From assembly GCA_965205925.1 (NCBI GenBank), contig OZ242183.1, positions 1,426,001-1,490,000 of the forward strand: a stretch of DNA of 64,000 nt. The letters are read 5' to 3'. The notes under the pieces are model-generated. The model had not been told where the DNA came from and did no database searches. It saw only the letters and a list, made by a program, of their open reading frames with translations. Both the position numbers and the translations under genes were made by a program. Of the stretch, positions 25,499 through 33,964 are shown in pieces (positions within the stretch are counted from its first letter, which is position 1; the number at the start of each line of letters is the position of its first letter). Source of the DNA: CAYRJD01 sp965205925 (lineage in GTDB: Bacteria; Actinomycetota; Acidimicrobiia; Acidimicrobiales; Poriferisodalaceae).

Positions 25499-26259
25499 GA
25501 AGTTTTTCTACCCGCAACGGCTGGGTCTTAGAACATTGGCGCGCAGGGGCACAACTACTGCACCAGCGGCCAATCTTGACTGACCAGCAACGTCGGATAT
25601 CGCTGCTTAAACCCACTCGCCCTGCGTTAGTCCTGGGGTCAACTTCACCGTTTCCTGCTGACTTAGCTGGAATGGAGTCGAGTGCAAGCATTAATGCCGG
25701 TGATAGCGCTACCTTGCTTCGCTACGACTTACCTCAGTACGACTTACTTCGTTACGACATAGCCCGCCGCCGAAGTGGTGGAGGCCTGGTGTGGCTGGAT
25801 CCATCTGAGGCAACTTGGCTTGACGTCTTCGTACCAGTAGGTGATGAGTTATGGCACCATGACGTGGCTCTCTCATTTGAATGGTTGGGCAAGGCCATCG
25901 CTGAAGCCTTCGTGTCATTTGGAATATCAGCCAGAGTTCACCAGGGGGAATTTGAGCCTGGACCAGCCGGTGGTTTGATTTGCTTTGGGTCGCTGGGATA
26001 TGGCGAGGTCGTGGCTGGTGATTCACCGCAGCGCAAGCTGGTTGGCATCTCTCAACGTCGCACCCATCTCGGTAGTCGTTTTCAATGTTTGTGGTACAGG
26101 CATTTCACTCTTGGAGCCATAACACAACTGGCTCACGCCGAAGACTGTGAGGCGACAGTTAAACGCTCCTGTGGTTGGGGTAATTTAGGGCCCGCGTTTA
26201 AGGGCATTACGAGTTCGGAAATTACGCGACGTGTGATTACCCGCCTAACAAATGCATAA
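25456..26259 (+). CDS. lipoate-protein ligase/biotin ligase-like protein
   Basis: The 267-residue protein has the LplA/BirA/LipB-fold motif RRRSGGGLVWLDP around residue 110. A later lysine segment, RKLVGISQRRT near 195-205, corresponds to the catalytic lysine of lipoate ligases. Such enzymes attach lipoate or octanoate to carrier proteins such as GcvH, which occurs at 53.4 kb, but specificity cannot be assigned. An N-terminal region of about 90 residues is less conserved and includes a 15-base triplication (RYDLP/QYDLL/RYDIA) just before the motif. The start at 25456 lies inside the HNH gene; a later start is possible. The end overlaps moxR by eight bases. Confidence 0.72.
   Translation: MAGLLTRDDITTGLGSFSTRNGWVLEHWRAGAQLLHQRPILTDQQRRISLLKPTRPALVLGSTSPFPADLAGMESSASINAGDSATLLRYDLPQYDLLRYDIARRRSGGGLVWLDPSEATWLDVFVPVGDELWHHDVALSFEWLGKAIAEAFVSFGISARVHQGEFEPGPAGGLICFGSLGYGEVVAGDSPQRKLVGISQRRTHLGSRFQCLWYRHFTLGAITQLAHAEDCEATVKRSCGWGNLGPAFKGITSSEITRRVITRLTNA
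25720..25764 (+). repeat. 15-bp triplication in the lipoate-ligase-like gene
   Basis: Three in-frame units of 15 bases, cgctacgacttacct, cagtacgacttactt and cgttacgacatagcc, encode a repeated Tyr-Asp-Leu. They lie immediately before the RRRSGGG ligand motif. Confidence 0.88.
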
Positions 26260-27313
26260 TCCAAGACTGGATGCTCAAAACGTGCCTGATACACCTTCAC
26301 AGAGTTCAGTGACCGCCGAAGACAAGAGCTTCGGGAATAACACCACTGAACAGCCTGTCGCACTACCTGAAGAGTTCGCGGCAACGTTCAAGCGAATAGC
26401 AGACAACATCTCCACCGTTATTCGAGGCAAGGACGATGTCATATATCAGGCGCTGTTATGCCTGATATCAGACGGACATTTGCTGATTGAGGATGTTCCA
26501 GGCGTTGGCAAGACAAGCTTGGCCAAGACGTTGGCGGCCTCGGTTAGCGGCACGTTTGGTCGCATTCAGTTCACGCCTGATGTCCTACCCACCGATGTTT
26601 TAGGTGTTGACACCTGGAACGAGCAAGCCTCAAAGTTTGAATTTCATGCGGGTGCCATCTTCTCCAACATCGTGCTGGTTGATGAAATCAACCGCGCTTC
26701 ACCAAAGACTCAGGCCGCCTTGTTGGAAGTGATGGAAGAACGGCAGGTAACAACCGACCGCGTTACCCGCGGCCTTGAGCGGCCGTTCATGGTGATAGCC
26801 ACACAAAATCCGATTGAACATGAGGGCACCTATCCCCTGCCCGAATCACAGCTCGACCGCTTCATGATGCGCCTTAGCGTTGGCTACCCGGATCCGCGCT
26901 CATCGGTTGAAATCCTTGAGACTCATGGCGTTTTGGCCGACTCCAACACTCAGATTGTCCCAGTGGCGACCGTTGCGGAACTACTACAAATGACAATGAC
27001 GGTCGCAGACGTGCATGTAGCCAACGCAATTCGCCACTACATCGTGGCAATTGCTGATGGCACTCGAAAGCACCATTCCATCAAGCTAGGCATGAGTCCG
27101 CGAGCCAGTCTCAACTTGCAACGCGTCGCGCAGGCTCATGCAGCATCACAGAGCCGCAACTACGTGATACCTGATGACATCAAAGCCGTAGCCGAATCAG
27201 TAACCGGACACAGACTGCTACTAACCACCGATGCATTGCTACAAGGCATAACCACTCGCCAAGCGATAGAGGAAGTACTGGCCACCGTGCCCGTACCTAC
27301 TGCCACCGGCTAA
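26252..27313 (+). CDS. MoxR-family AAA+ ATPase
   Basis: MoxR ATPases act as chaperones, often activating von Willebrand-type partners encoded next door. The 353-residue protein has Walker A DVPGVGKTSLAKTL (Lys87), Walker B VLVDEINRASPKTQ, sensor 1 VIATQNPIEHEGTYPLPE and an arginine-finger-rich DRFMMRL region. An N-terminal tail of about 35 residues is polar. Followed 13 bases later by a DUF58 gene and then a transglutaminase gene, it forms the MoxR-DUF58-TgpA operon that is widespread in actinobacteria and often lies next to mraZ. The substrate of the system is unknown. Confidence 0.95.
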   Translation: MHNPRLDAQNVPDTPSQSSVTAEDKSFGNNTTEQPVALPEEFAATFKRIADNISTVIRGKDDVIYQALLCLISDGHLLIEDVPGVGKTSLAKTLAASVSGTFGRIQFTPDVLPTDVLGVDTWNEQASKFEFHAGAIFSNIVLVDEINRASPKTQAALLEVMEERQVTTDRVTRGLERPFMVIATQNPIEHEGTYPLPESQLDRFMMRLSVGYPDPRSSVEILETHGVLADSNTQIVPVATVAELLQMTMTVADVHVANAIRHYIVAIADGTRKHHSIKLGMSPRASLNLQRVAQAHAASQSRNYVIPDDIKAVAESVTGHRLLLTTDALLQGITTRQAIEEVLATVPVPTATG

Positions 27314-27326
27314 CAAGTCAAGCAAA

Positions 27327-28661
27327 ATGAAGCTGACAAACCGCGGCTGGCAACTCTGCTTGTTAGCGATAGTTACTGCTGCGCTGGGTCGCGTGCTGGC
27401 CATAGTGGAACTGGTCGTGATCGGATTCTCAATCTTGGCCCTGGTTGTCGCTTCAACCGTTTGGCTTGCAAGCACTCGTATGCGATTGCGATTGCAACGT
27501 TCGGTGAATCCAACACGTGTGCACGCCGGTGACAACGCTGCTGTAAACCTGCGTGTTACCAATCTTGGACGTCGTACACCCGCTTTCACAATTACCGACT
27601 TAGTTACCGGAACAAGTGGCGCCACATTGCAAACCGGACCGTTGCGCACCGCCATGACATCGGAAGGTTTGTACCGATTGCCAACAAGCCGGCGAGGTCG
27701 CTTAGAGATTGGACCAGCGGTAGTCACAGTGGCCGACCCGATCGGCATTGCAGAAGTATCTCTGAATGTAGGCAAGGCCGCCGATTTCATCATCTATCCG
27801 AAAATCGTGCCGCTGCCAGCTATGACTCTTGCCGCCGGCCCTCAAGCACTGGCCGCTAGCGGCAAACAGCACTCACTGCACCGCTCGGGAGAGGATTTCT
27901 ACGGACTGCGCGACTACACCGTCGGCGATGATCCTCGCCGCATTCACTGGCGTTCCACTGCGCGACTGGGACGCCCGATGGTGCGAGAGGGTGAGATTGC
28001 TCGCCAAAACCAGCTTTCTGTTCTGCTTGATACACGTACAGATTCATACGTTGATCGCTATCGCGGTGAAAACGGTGCGGGTCCAAGTAGCACAGGATTA
28101 AGCGACATAGAAGCGGCTGCGAAGTCGTTTGACACAGCGGTAACGATTGCTGCCAGCGTCATAGCCGCAACGCTAAGACGCGGTGATGCCGTCAGGTTGA
28201 TAACCACAAGTGGTGCTGTGATTGGCTTTGCTTCCGCTGATCACAGCGCAGCTGAAATTTTTAATCATTTAGCCGAGATAACGCTTAGCGAGTTCGGTGC
28301 TATGCGGCCAGCTTTTAATCACCTAGGCGGACGCGATGTGGGAGCCGTGGTAGTGGTAGTTGGCCCACACCAACCTGACCCTGCCACCGACTTAGCCGTT
28401 ATAGCCACCCTGTCTCGTAGAACCAACTCGCTCGTAACTCTGCGAGTTGGTGATGCTGGCTCTATCCCGGCAACTGGTGCGGCCCAGACAATTGCGGCAC
28501 ATGGAACCATGGCGTTAGCCGATGTCGCAGATCCTTCACAGCTTCCTGCAGCCTGGGAACGTGCCTGCAATCTGACTGGGGGTAGCAGCGTTTGGTTGTC
28601 GGTCGGCTCACCTGGCTTAGGTGAAATAACCGGTAGCTCACTCAGCGGGACATCACGATGA
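27327..28661 (+). CDS. DUF58 (von Willebrand factor A-like) membrane protein
   Basis: The 444-residue protein begins with two hydrophobic segments (residues 8-25 and 30-48). It carries the DUF58 signature DFYGLRDYTVGDDPRRIHWR around residues 195-215, followed by a vWA-like fold in which LSVLLDTRTD replaces a classical MIDAS. Proteins of this family are presumed partners of the neighbouring MoxR ATPase. The stop overlaps the start of the transglutaminase gene by four bases (ATGA), indicating coupled translation. Confidence 0.92.
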   Translation: MKLTNRGWQLCLLAIVTAALGRVLAIVELVVIGFSILALVVASTVWLASTRMRLRLQRSVNPTRVHAGDNAAVNLRVTNLGRRTPAFTITDLVTGTSGATLQTGPLRTAMTSEGLYRLPTSRRGRLEIGPAVVTVADPIGIAEVSLNVGKAADFIIYPKIVPLPAMTLAAGPQALAASGKQHSLHRSGEDFYGLRDYTVGDDPRRIHWRSTARLGRPMVREGEIARQNQLSVLLDTRTDSYVDRYRGENGAGPSSTGLSDIEAAAKSFDTAVTIAASVIAATLRRGDAVRLITTSGAVIGFASADHSAAEIFNHLAEITLSEFGAMRPAFNHLGGRDVGAVVVVVGPHQPDPATDLAVIATLSRRTNSLVTLRVGDAGSIPATGAAQTIAAHGTMALADVADPSQLPAAWERACNLTGGSSVWLSVGSPGLGEITGSSLSGTSR

Positions 28662-28693
28662 CCCCCACCATGAACCCCGCGATGAACCCCACC
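28658..28693 (+). repeat. 12-bp triplication containing the start codon
   Basis: Units atgacccccacc, atgaaccccgcg and atgaaccccacc follow each other from the first base of the transglutaminase gene, so the start codon is itself triplicated. The encoded N-terminus is Met-Thr-Pro-Thr, Met-Asn-Pro-Ala, Met-Asn-Pro-Thr. Confidence 0.9.
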
Positions 28694-31093
28694 GTGGACA
28701 ATCGGGCTGACGCCACACAAACCAAAGCAGAACAAACAGCTCTCAACTGGAATTCGCTCGATCAAGTACATGCAAGCCAGGCAACCCCAGACCGGGATAT
28801 ACCTGCACCACAAATCCGACCTCATCAGCCCTTGTGGTGGCCAGAGTTTTGGTTGATTGCCCTAACGATGGTGATCATTTTGGCCACGCGCCGGCTTTTT
28901 GACTCCTGGGATTACTTGTTCATCATGCTGTTGATAGGGATCGGTACTCATGCGTTGATGAGAGAAATGCGACGTCAATACTGGCCTCTGGCACTTGCGA
29001 TGCCTGCCACATTGGTGTTGAGCGGATGGTTGTGTGCCAAGCTGGTTTACGACCAGACGCTCTTCGGCGGAGTTCTCCCTACCATCACCACGTTTAAAGA
29101 GATTGGGGCAGATCTCTCAGATTCTTGGTTTGAGTTCGGTTTCGTCGTAGCCCCAACCGAGGCCACCGACGGCTTCCTGTTAGCCACAGCCATTGCAGCT
29201 TGGGCTATTGCTGCATCTGCGGACAGCTTGGCATTCAGACATAAGGGCACTTTGTCGGCCTGTGTTCCCGTTTTTGTACTGATGATGTTTATTGGTGCCC
29301 TGGCCACCGACGGCTGGGCGGCCTTAAGCGCAGGCGTGGCGCTATTTTGCGCGGTGCTTTTTACGGTTACGCATCGACTCGCCCACGCAAACGTCCCTTG
29401 GCTACGCGGCGGTAGCCCGACACGGCGCCAGGCTCACGCGCCCGTCAAACTTTCATTAGGACTAGCCGCTATGGCAGCCGTCGGTGCAATCCTGCTTACC
29501 CCTCTGCTACCTGGCGCACAAGGCGAAGCGTTGATCGCATTGAAAGAGTTAGACGGGGGGGCTAGCGCGGCACGTGTTGCTCTAAACCCACTTGTTGATG
29601 CACGCGGCCGACTCGTCTCAAGCTCCAACGTAGAGCTGTTCCGTGTCGAAGCCGATGCTCCTGCTTACTGGCGTGTCTCCGCACTTGGAACCTTTGATGG
29701 TTTCGTCTGGGGCTCAGATAGGTCATATTCCGATGCTTCGGGCCAGCTTCGTGAAATCGATCCCAACGAACCAGTGTTAAGTCAGGTGGTGACCATCGCA
29801 GCGCTCGACAGCGTCTGGCTGCCAGCCGCATTTGAGCCAGTCAGATTTGAAGGTGAGAACACCCTTTATGACCCGGAGACCGCCACGCTGGTTCTGCGTA
29901 GTGGGGTGGAGCTAGAAACCGAACAGTCGTACACGGTTGTATCTGCTACAGGCTTGCCGACAATCGAGCAGTTGAGTACTGCAGATGGCGTCTTACCAGA
30001 AGAAATAGCGGCTTATTACACAGCCTTGCCCAGCGACTTCAGTACCGAGATCGTTTCGTTGGCTGAAGAAGTCACCGCGCAAGCAACCAATGCGTTTGAG
30101 CAAGCGCTTGGGTTGCAGAACTTTTTCCTCAACAATTTCACTTACTCCCTAGCGGCAACAAGCGGTCATGATGCCGACCGGCTACAGCGGTTCTTGTACG
30201 AGGAGCGCAGCGGCTATTGCGAGCAGTTCGCTGGGAGTTACGCCGCTATGGCGCGCTCGATTGGGTTACCGGCCCGTGTTGCGGTCGGCTTCACTCCCGG
30301 CGAGCTAATGGATGGCGTTTATGTAGTGCGAGGTGAGCACTACCACGCTTGGCCCGAGGTGTGGATCGGAGACCGGTGGGTGTACTTCGAGCCAACCCCG
30401 GGACGCGGTGCACCAGGTGCAACTGCGTACACCGGTATTGCTGCTCAACAAGCGGTGCCTGGAGAACCCAGTGGAGTAGAGATAAGCGAAGATCCGCTCG
30501 CGAGCATAGTCCCTGAAGACCTGGGCATACCGCCGTCGGATTTAACAGGCTTTAATGAGGACTTCTCTGGCGAATCGGGCACCGTGTCTGCTGGCTTTGC
30601 TTGGCGTTGGCTGCTCATACCCCTGGTGGCATTAGCGGCATTAGTCCTGGTTTGGTTAACTCTTGTACCGCTACTGGCTAGACAACGAAGACTTGCGCGG
30701 CACAAACGTGCACGCGGCAACCATCGATCCGAAGTGCAATCCAGCTGGCTGGATTTATGCGAAGCCTTGCAGGTCACAGGAATGCAACGTTCAGTCTGCG
30801 AGTCGCATAGAGAGTTCGCGAAGCGTGCAGCCGACATCAGCATGCTGGATAGAGCAACAGTCGATGAGATAGCGCGCACCGTGGATTACGCCTGTTTTGC
30901 AAAGCAAGCACCCGACAAAAATGCGACTACCTCACTGAACTCAAAGGTGCATGAGCTCACACGCTTGGTTCGCGCGCAAAACAGTGCCTTTAGGCGCTTT
31001 CGATACCTCTACAGATCCGGCTTCAAGCAGAATCCGGGCGATCGCAGAGCTGACAGCGTCAGTAGTGCCGGCGCTGCTAGTACGTCTAGTTAG
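28658..31093 (+). CDS. TgpA-like transglutaminase membrane protein
   Basis: The 811-residue protein has five or six membrane segments in the N-terminal third (about residues 60-270). An extracytoplasmic transglutaminase-like domain follows, and then one more membrane segment (about 645-670) and a DUF4129-like cytoplasmic tail. Catalytic residues are visible as GYCEQFAGSYAAMARS (Cys), HYHAWPEVW (His) and YFEPTP (Asp replaced by Glu-Pro in the typical family pattern). It ends the moxR operon and converges on DUF3040 with a four-base overlap. The N-terminus is made of three 12-base repeats beginning at the start codon, so three in-frame ATG codons precede the first segment. Confidence 0.92.
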   Translation: MTPTMNPAMNPTVDNRADATQTKAEQTALNWNSLDQVHASQATPDRDIPAPQIRPHQPLWWPEFWLIALTMVIILATRRLFDSWDYLFIMLLIGIGTHALMREMRRQYWPLALAMPATLVLSGWLCAKLVYDQTLFGGVLPTITTFKEIGADLSDSWFEFGFVVAPTEATDGFLLATAIAAWAIAASADSLAFRHKGTLSACVPVFVLMMFIGALATDGWAALSAGVALFCAVLFTVTHRLAHANVPWLRGGSPTRRQAHAPVKLSLGLAAMAAVGAILLTPLLPGAQGEALIALKELDGGASAARVALNPLVDARGRLVSSSNVELFRVEADAPAYWRVSALGTFDGFVWGSDRSYSDASGQLREIDPNEPVLSQVVTIAALDSVWLPAAFEPVRFEGENTLYDPETATLVLRSGVELETEQSYTVVSATGLPTIEQLSTADGVLPEEIAAYYTALPSDFSTEIVSLAEEVTAQATNAFEQALGLQNFFLNNFTYSLAATSGHDADRLQRFLYEERSGYCEQFAGSYAAMARSIGLPARVAVGFTPGELMDGVYVVRGEHYHAWPEVWIGDRWVYFEPTPGRGAPGATAYTGIAAQQAVPGEPSGVEISEDPLASIVPEDLGIPPSDLTGFNEDFSGESGTVSAGFAWRWLLIPLVALAALVLVWLTLVPLLARQRRLARHKRARGNHRSEVQSSWLDLCEALQVTGMQRSVCESHREFAKRAADISMLDRATVDEIARTVDYACFAKQAPDKNATTSLNSKVHELTRLVRAQNSAFRRFRYLYRSGFKQNPGDRRADSVSSAGAASTSS

Positions 31094-31467
31094 GTTTGAT
31101 CGCGCTTGAAGCGCTTTCGCATGCGTTCGGGAAGTGTGTCCGAGCCGCCGGCGGGTCGTCTAGATCGCAAGGTCATAGACACCTTCGCAAGTCCTAGACG
31201 TCCCATGGCTCGTAGGTTTCGCTCAATCATTATTGCGCTCAGAAACATCAGTAAGAACGCCACAAAAGCCACCAGCACATGAACCTGCAGTCCCACAATC
31301 ACGCCAACGAGTCCCAGCAAGCCCAATAGCACTGCCCAACGAATGTTGCGTAGCGCGTGCTTGTAGAGCGTTGTCTCCGAGACTTCTTTAGCAAACTTTG
31401 GATCTGTGTCGTAGAAATCTTTCTCGATTTCCCGCAAGATCCTCTGTTCGTCATTGGAGAGCGGCAT
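31090..31467 (-). CDS. DUF3040 membrane protein
   Basis: This 125-residue protein begins MPLSNDEQRILREIEKDFY, the conserved cytoplasmic start of the actinobacterial DUF3040 family. It has two membrane segments (about 46-64 and 67-85) and a basic C-terminus (RMRKRFKRDQ). An upstream GTG/ATG reading to 31488 is possible, but ATG 31467 has GGAG at 5 bases and matches the family. Function is unknown; in actinobacteria the gene often lies between dinB and mraZ. A good promoter lies at 31504-31532. Confidence 0.93.
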   Translation of the reverse strand: MPLSNDEQRILREIEKDFYDTDPKFAKEVSETTLYKHALRNIRWAVLLGLLGLVGVIVGLQVHVLVAFVAFLLMFLSAIMIERNLRAMGRLGLAKVSMTLRSRRPAGGSDTLPERMRKRFKRDQT

Positions 31468-31503
31468 CTGAACTCCGAACCACTTCAATAAAACTTGCTG
31501 ACA

Positions 31504-31532
31504 ACTGTATGACCGCGGCTGACACTTGTCGA
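31504..31532 (-). promoter_or_regulatory. predicted DUF3040 promoter
   Basis: On the minus strand TCGACA (31527-31532, five of six -35 matches) and TACAGT (31504-31509) are exactly 17 bases apart. The element is about 35 bases before ATG 31467. The octamer CATACAGT is shared with the candidate mraZ and phosphatase promoters. Confidence 0.5.
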
Positions 31533-31600
31533 CATTTCTAGTCGTTTGCCGCGAACCCCCATTGTAGGACTACAACGACCGAACAACAGTAGCGCGCGGC

Positions 31601-33001
31601 TTACGAGTTTGAGCGTGGGTTTGAAGGCCGGTTGGAGAGGTTGTGCCCGAAGCCCAGGCCAATTGCATCTCCCCCAAAGCGTTCTCGAATGTCATCTACG
31701 GCCGCAGCCAACCTTTGCTCGGTGGCTAACGCTAGTGAGTTAGCTGCTATGTCTTGAGTCTGCGGATCGCCATCAACGGCATCCCTAGCAACCCCTAGAT
31801 CAAGCACTAGTTGCGAGGGTGCTACTCCACTAGTTACTCCACCAGTTGCTGTTAGATAGCTAGGTGAAACGGGCTCGGCGAAAGCGGGCTCCAAACGTGA
31901 AATCGATATGCCAACGAGACGTACGCCTTGCGCTACGTCTGCCCGGCTTAGCTGACTCATCAGCTGATGCAACAGATCTATCGCTATATCCGCTATGCGC
32001 GTAGCCGTGTCTACGGCTGGCATTGCGACGGCAGAGTCGGTGGAAAAGATAGTCGTAATACGCGTCTTGATTTTGAAGTCGGCCAGCTTTACTTTCAGTT
32101 GCACCGATCGTCCTGCTACCCCGTTTCGCCTTAGACGCCATGCCACTGCGTCTGCTAGTTGAGTGATCTTGCTGCGCAGCACAGTCATATCAGTTACATC
32201 GGTCGCGAACGTTTCCTCGTGCCCTATCGACTTGGCGAAGCGTTCACCTTCAACCGCTCGATCATCAAGCCCTTGTGCCAGTCGTTCCAGATGCTTGCCG
32301 CGGCTAGCACCAAACGCAGCAACCAATGCTGGTGCTGGCACTGCGGCTAAATCGCCAACGGTGTTAATGCCCATTTCCACCAAGCGTCTCTCTGTCACTG
32401 CGCCCACGCCCCACAGAGCTTTGACTGGCAAAGCGTGCAAAAAGCGCTGCTGTTCGTTAAGGGGCAGAACGCAAACACCTAAACCCGGTGCTTGCCCACG
32501 GGTAGTGATGCGAGGTTTTGCCGCAACCGAAGCCATCTTCGCAAGCGTCTTGTTAGAGGCAACACCTATCGAGCAGTTCAGTTGCGTGACTTTGCTGATG
32601 GTTGCACGAATCTCCCAGGCGATCTGCTTGGAGGTGCCAAACAACGCGTGGGCGCCACTCACATCTAAGAACGCCTCATCTAGCCCGATGAACTCCACCA
32701 CCGGCGTGAACGAGTTAAAGATCTTGCGAATGCTCCGCGAAGCTGCTGCGTAGAGCTCAAAAGTTGGTGATACGAATGCAGCATTGGGACACAAACGTTG
32801 TGCTTGCGCTGTCGGCATAGCTGAATGCACTCCCCTAGCGCGCGCCTCGTAACTGGCAGAAGCCACTACTCCTCTGCCACCAGTGCCGCCCACGATGATC
32901 GCTCGCTTAGCCAACGAGGGATCTTTCAGGCGCTCCACCTCAGCGAAAAACGCGTCCATATCTACATGCAAAATCGGCAGATCTGTGTCAGTGGTCGGCA
33001 T
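31601..33001 (-). CDS. dinB: DNA polymerase IV (Y family)
   Basis: DinB is an error-prone translesion polymerase. The 466-residue protein has the metal-binding DMDAFFAEVE near the N-terminus (second Phe as steric gate), RGVVASASYEARARGV, and GLDEAFLDVSGA with the second Asp-Glu pair. CSIGVASNKTLAKMASVAAKP and the little-finger domain follow. QLVLDLG near residue 410 looks like a beta-clamp binding peptide. The chosen start is ATG 33001 just before the polymerase domain; a longer reading to 33082 adds unrelated sequence. A short Gly-Val duplication lies just before the clamp motif. No LexA-type box was seen upstream; the NUDIX gene is 11 bases upstream. Confidence 0.95.
   Translation of the reverse strand: MPTTDTDLPILHVDMDAFFAEVERLKDPSLAKRAIIVGGTGGRGVVASASYEARARGVHSAMPTAQAQRLCPNAAFVSPTFELYAAASRSIRKIFNSFTPVVEFIGLDEAFLDVSGAHALFGTSKQIAWEIRATISKVTQLNCSIGVASNKTLAKMASVAAKPRITTRGQAPGLGVCVLPLNEQQRFLHALPVKALWGVGAVTERRLVEMGINTVGDLAAVPAPALVAAFGASRGKHLERLAQGLDDRAVEGERFAKSIGHEETFATDVTDMTVLRSKITQLADAVAWRLRRNGVAGRSVQLKVKLADFKIKTRITTIFSTDSAVAMPAVDTATRIADIAIDLLHQLMSQLSRADVAQGVRLVGISISRLEPAFAEPVSPSYLTATGGVTSGVAPSQLVLDLGVARDAVDGDPQTQDIAANSLALATEQRLAAAVDDIRERFGGDAIGLGFGHNLSNRPSNPRSNS
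31820..31843 (-). repeat. 12-bp duplication in dinB
   Basis: On the coding strand the units GGTGGAGTAACT and AGTGGAGTAGCA encode Gly-Gly-Val-Thr and Ser-Gly-Val-Ala. The pair is almost identical to the repeat in the Fe/2OG oxygenase gene at 38803-38850. Confidence 0.85.
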
Positions 33002-33012
33002 TACTACAGGTT

Positions 33013-33549
33013 TTATTTCAGTCTTTCGACACGCATGTCTTCCCTGTTGGTGCCGTGAACTACATAGGAAAACTGCTGACACGGCTGCGATGCGGCTCGG
33101 GTGCGTGACTCCACGGTGCTTGATGCACTAAGAGGCTGATCGTCTAAATACCTTTGCAACGGTTCGGCAAACCAGCGCTGTTGGCCCACTAATAAGGCAT
33201 CAATGTCATGGCTTGTTACCCAGCGAGCATCAATCACGATTCCATCCGGATCGTCAATCACCAGCTCACCTTCGTGCGTTTGACTTTGGTAGACCTCAAC
33301 CATCAGCGTCCACTCCATATCGGGAGCCTCGGCAGAAACCGTGTAAACGGGCCCATGCCAGCTAGCAACCACCAAGCCAGTCTCTTCGGTGACCTCGCGG
33401 GTAAGGCCTTCAAGCACGGTTTCACCCGCATCAATTACGCCGCCAGGGGTGGTCCAGTCTGTTTTCCCGTCGCGGCGTCGGTTGTTAACCATTAGTAAAG
33501 AATCACCAGATGTAATGATCCCGCCGCCGACGGCCCAGTCGCGCATCAT
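33013..33549 (-). CDS. NUDIX hydrolase
   Basis: NUDIX enzymes hydrolyse nucleoside diphosphates linked to another group. The 178-residue protein has the full Nudix box, GVIDAGETVLEGLTREVTEE plus the adjoining Thr-Gly-Leu, near residues 37-59, with the metal-binding REVTEE. The C-terminal 40 residues are outside the fold and not recognisable. ATG 33549 or 33546 may be used; neither has a good ribosome site. It lies upstream of dinB in the same orientation, so a link to nucleotide-pool sanitation during repair is conceivable but only inferred from position. Confidence 0.9.
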   Translation of the reverse strand: MMRDWAVGGGIITSGDSLLMVNNRRRDGKTDWTTPGGVIDAGETVLEGLTREVTEETGLVVASWHGPVYTVSAEAPDMEWTLMVEVYQSQTHEGELVIDDPDGIVIDARWVTSHDIDALLVGQQRWFAEPLQRYLDDQPLSASSTVESRTRAASQPCQQFSYVVHGTNREDMRVERLK

Positions 33550-33610
33550 TTGATTCTGCCACCGCTACGGGCATGTTGGTCAGCAAAGTAGTGCGACACC
33601 TGTCCCTATC

Positions 33611-33616
33611 TAGGCT
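33611..33616 (+). promoter_or_regulatory. -10 box for a leaderless start at 33623
   Basis: TAGGCT is followed by 6 bases and then ATG 33623, which has no Shine-Dalgarno. Confidence 0.4.
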
Positions 33617-33622
33617 GAGCCA

Positions 33623-33964
33623 ATGGGTAAAGGGACCGCTGACCCAGATAAGACAAGCCTGGACGGGGCAAGTCCAACTCAGTCAGCAATAGCACTGCAA
33701 TCCTTTGCAGCCCCGACAACGTTGCCATCGGTACTTGCGCGATCGGTTGCATTTACATGTGTGCTTGTGGCGTCTGTCTGCGGTGGGTTAATCGGCTCAT
33801 CAGTTGTGGATTTGCAATGCACCCAACAGTGCACGCTCGGTCAACTTTCGGGCGCAGTTGTCGGATCGGCGTTCTGCGCAATTGGTGTAGCCCTGATCGC
33901 GGTGCTAGTGCTGCGTTCAAAAGGCGAATGGGACGAATGGAGCAGAATGGGAGGCAAATTATGA
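33623..33964 (+). CDS. small two-pass membrane protein of unknown function
   Basis: I do not recognise this 113-residue protein. After a polar N-terminus of about 35 residues it has two hydrophobic segments (about 41-60 and 76-98) joined by a short loop with VDLQCTQQC, whose two cysteines could form a disulphide outside the cell. The C-terminus is polar and charged. Its stop overlaps the start of the response-regulator gene as ATGA, so it is co-translated with the two-component system and may be a membrane accessory or sensor helper; that is inference from position. Confidence 0.75.
   Translation: MGKGTADPDKTSLDGASPTQSAIALQSFAAPTTLPSVLARSVAFTCVLVASVCGGLIGSSVVDLQCTQQCTLGQLSGAVVGSAFCAIGVALIAVLVLRSKGEWDEWSRMGGKL

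Noticed and set aside
31562..31575. TTGTAG/CTACAA hairpin after dinB as terminator
   Set aside because: Only six base pairs with a two-base centre and no T-run; too weak to call.
33757..33960. Longer response-regulator gene starting at 33757
   Set aside because: That part lies within the small membrane-protein gene in another frame; ATG 33961 has GGGAGG and begins the receiver domain.
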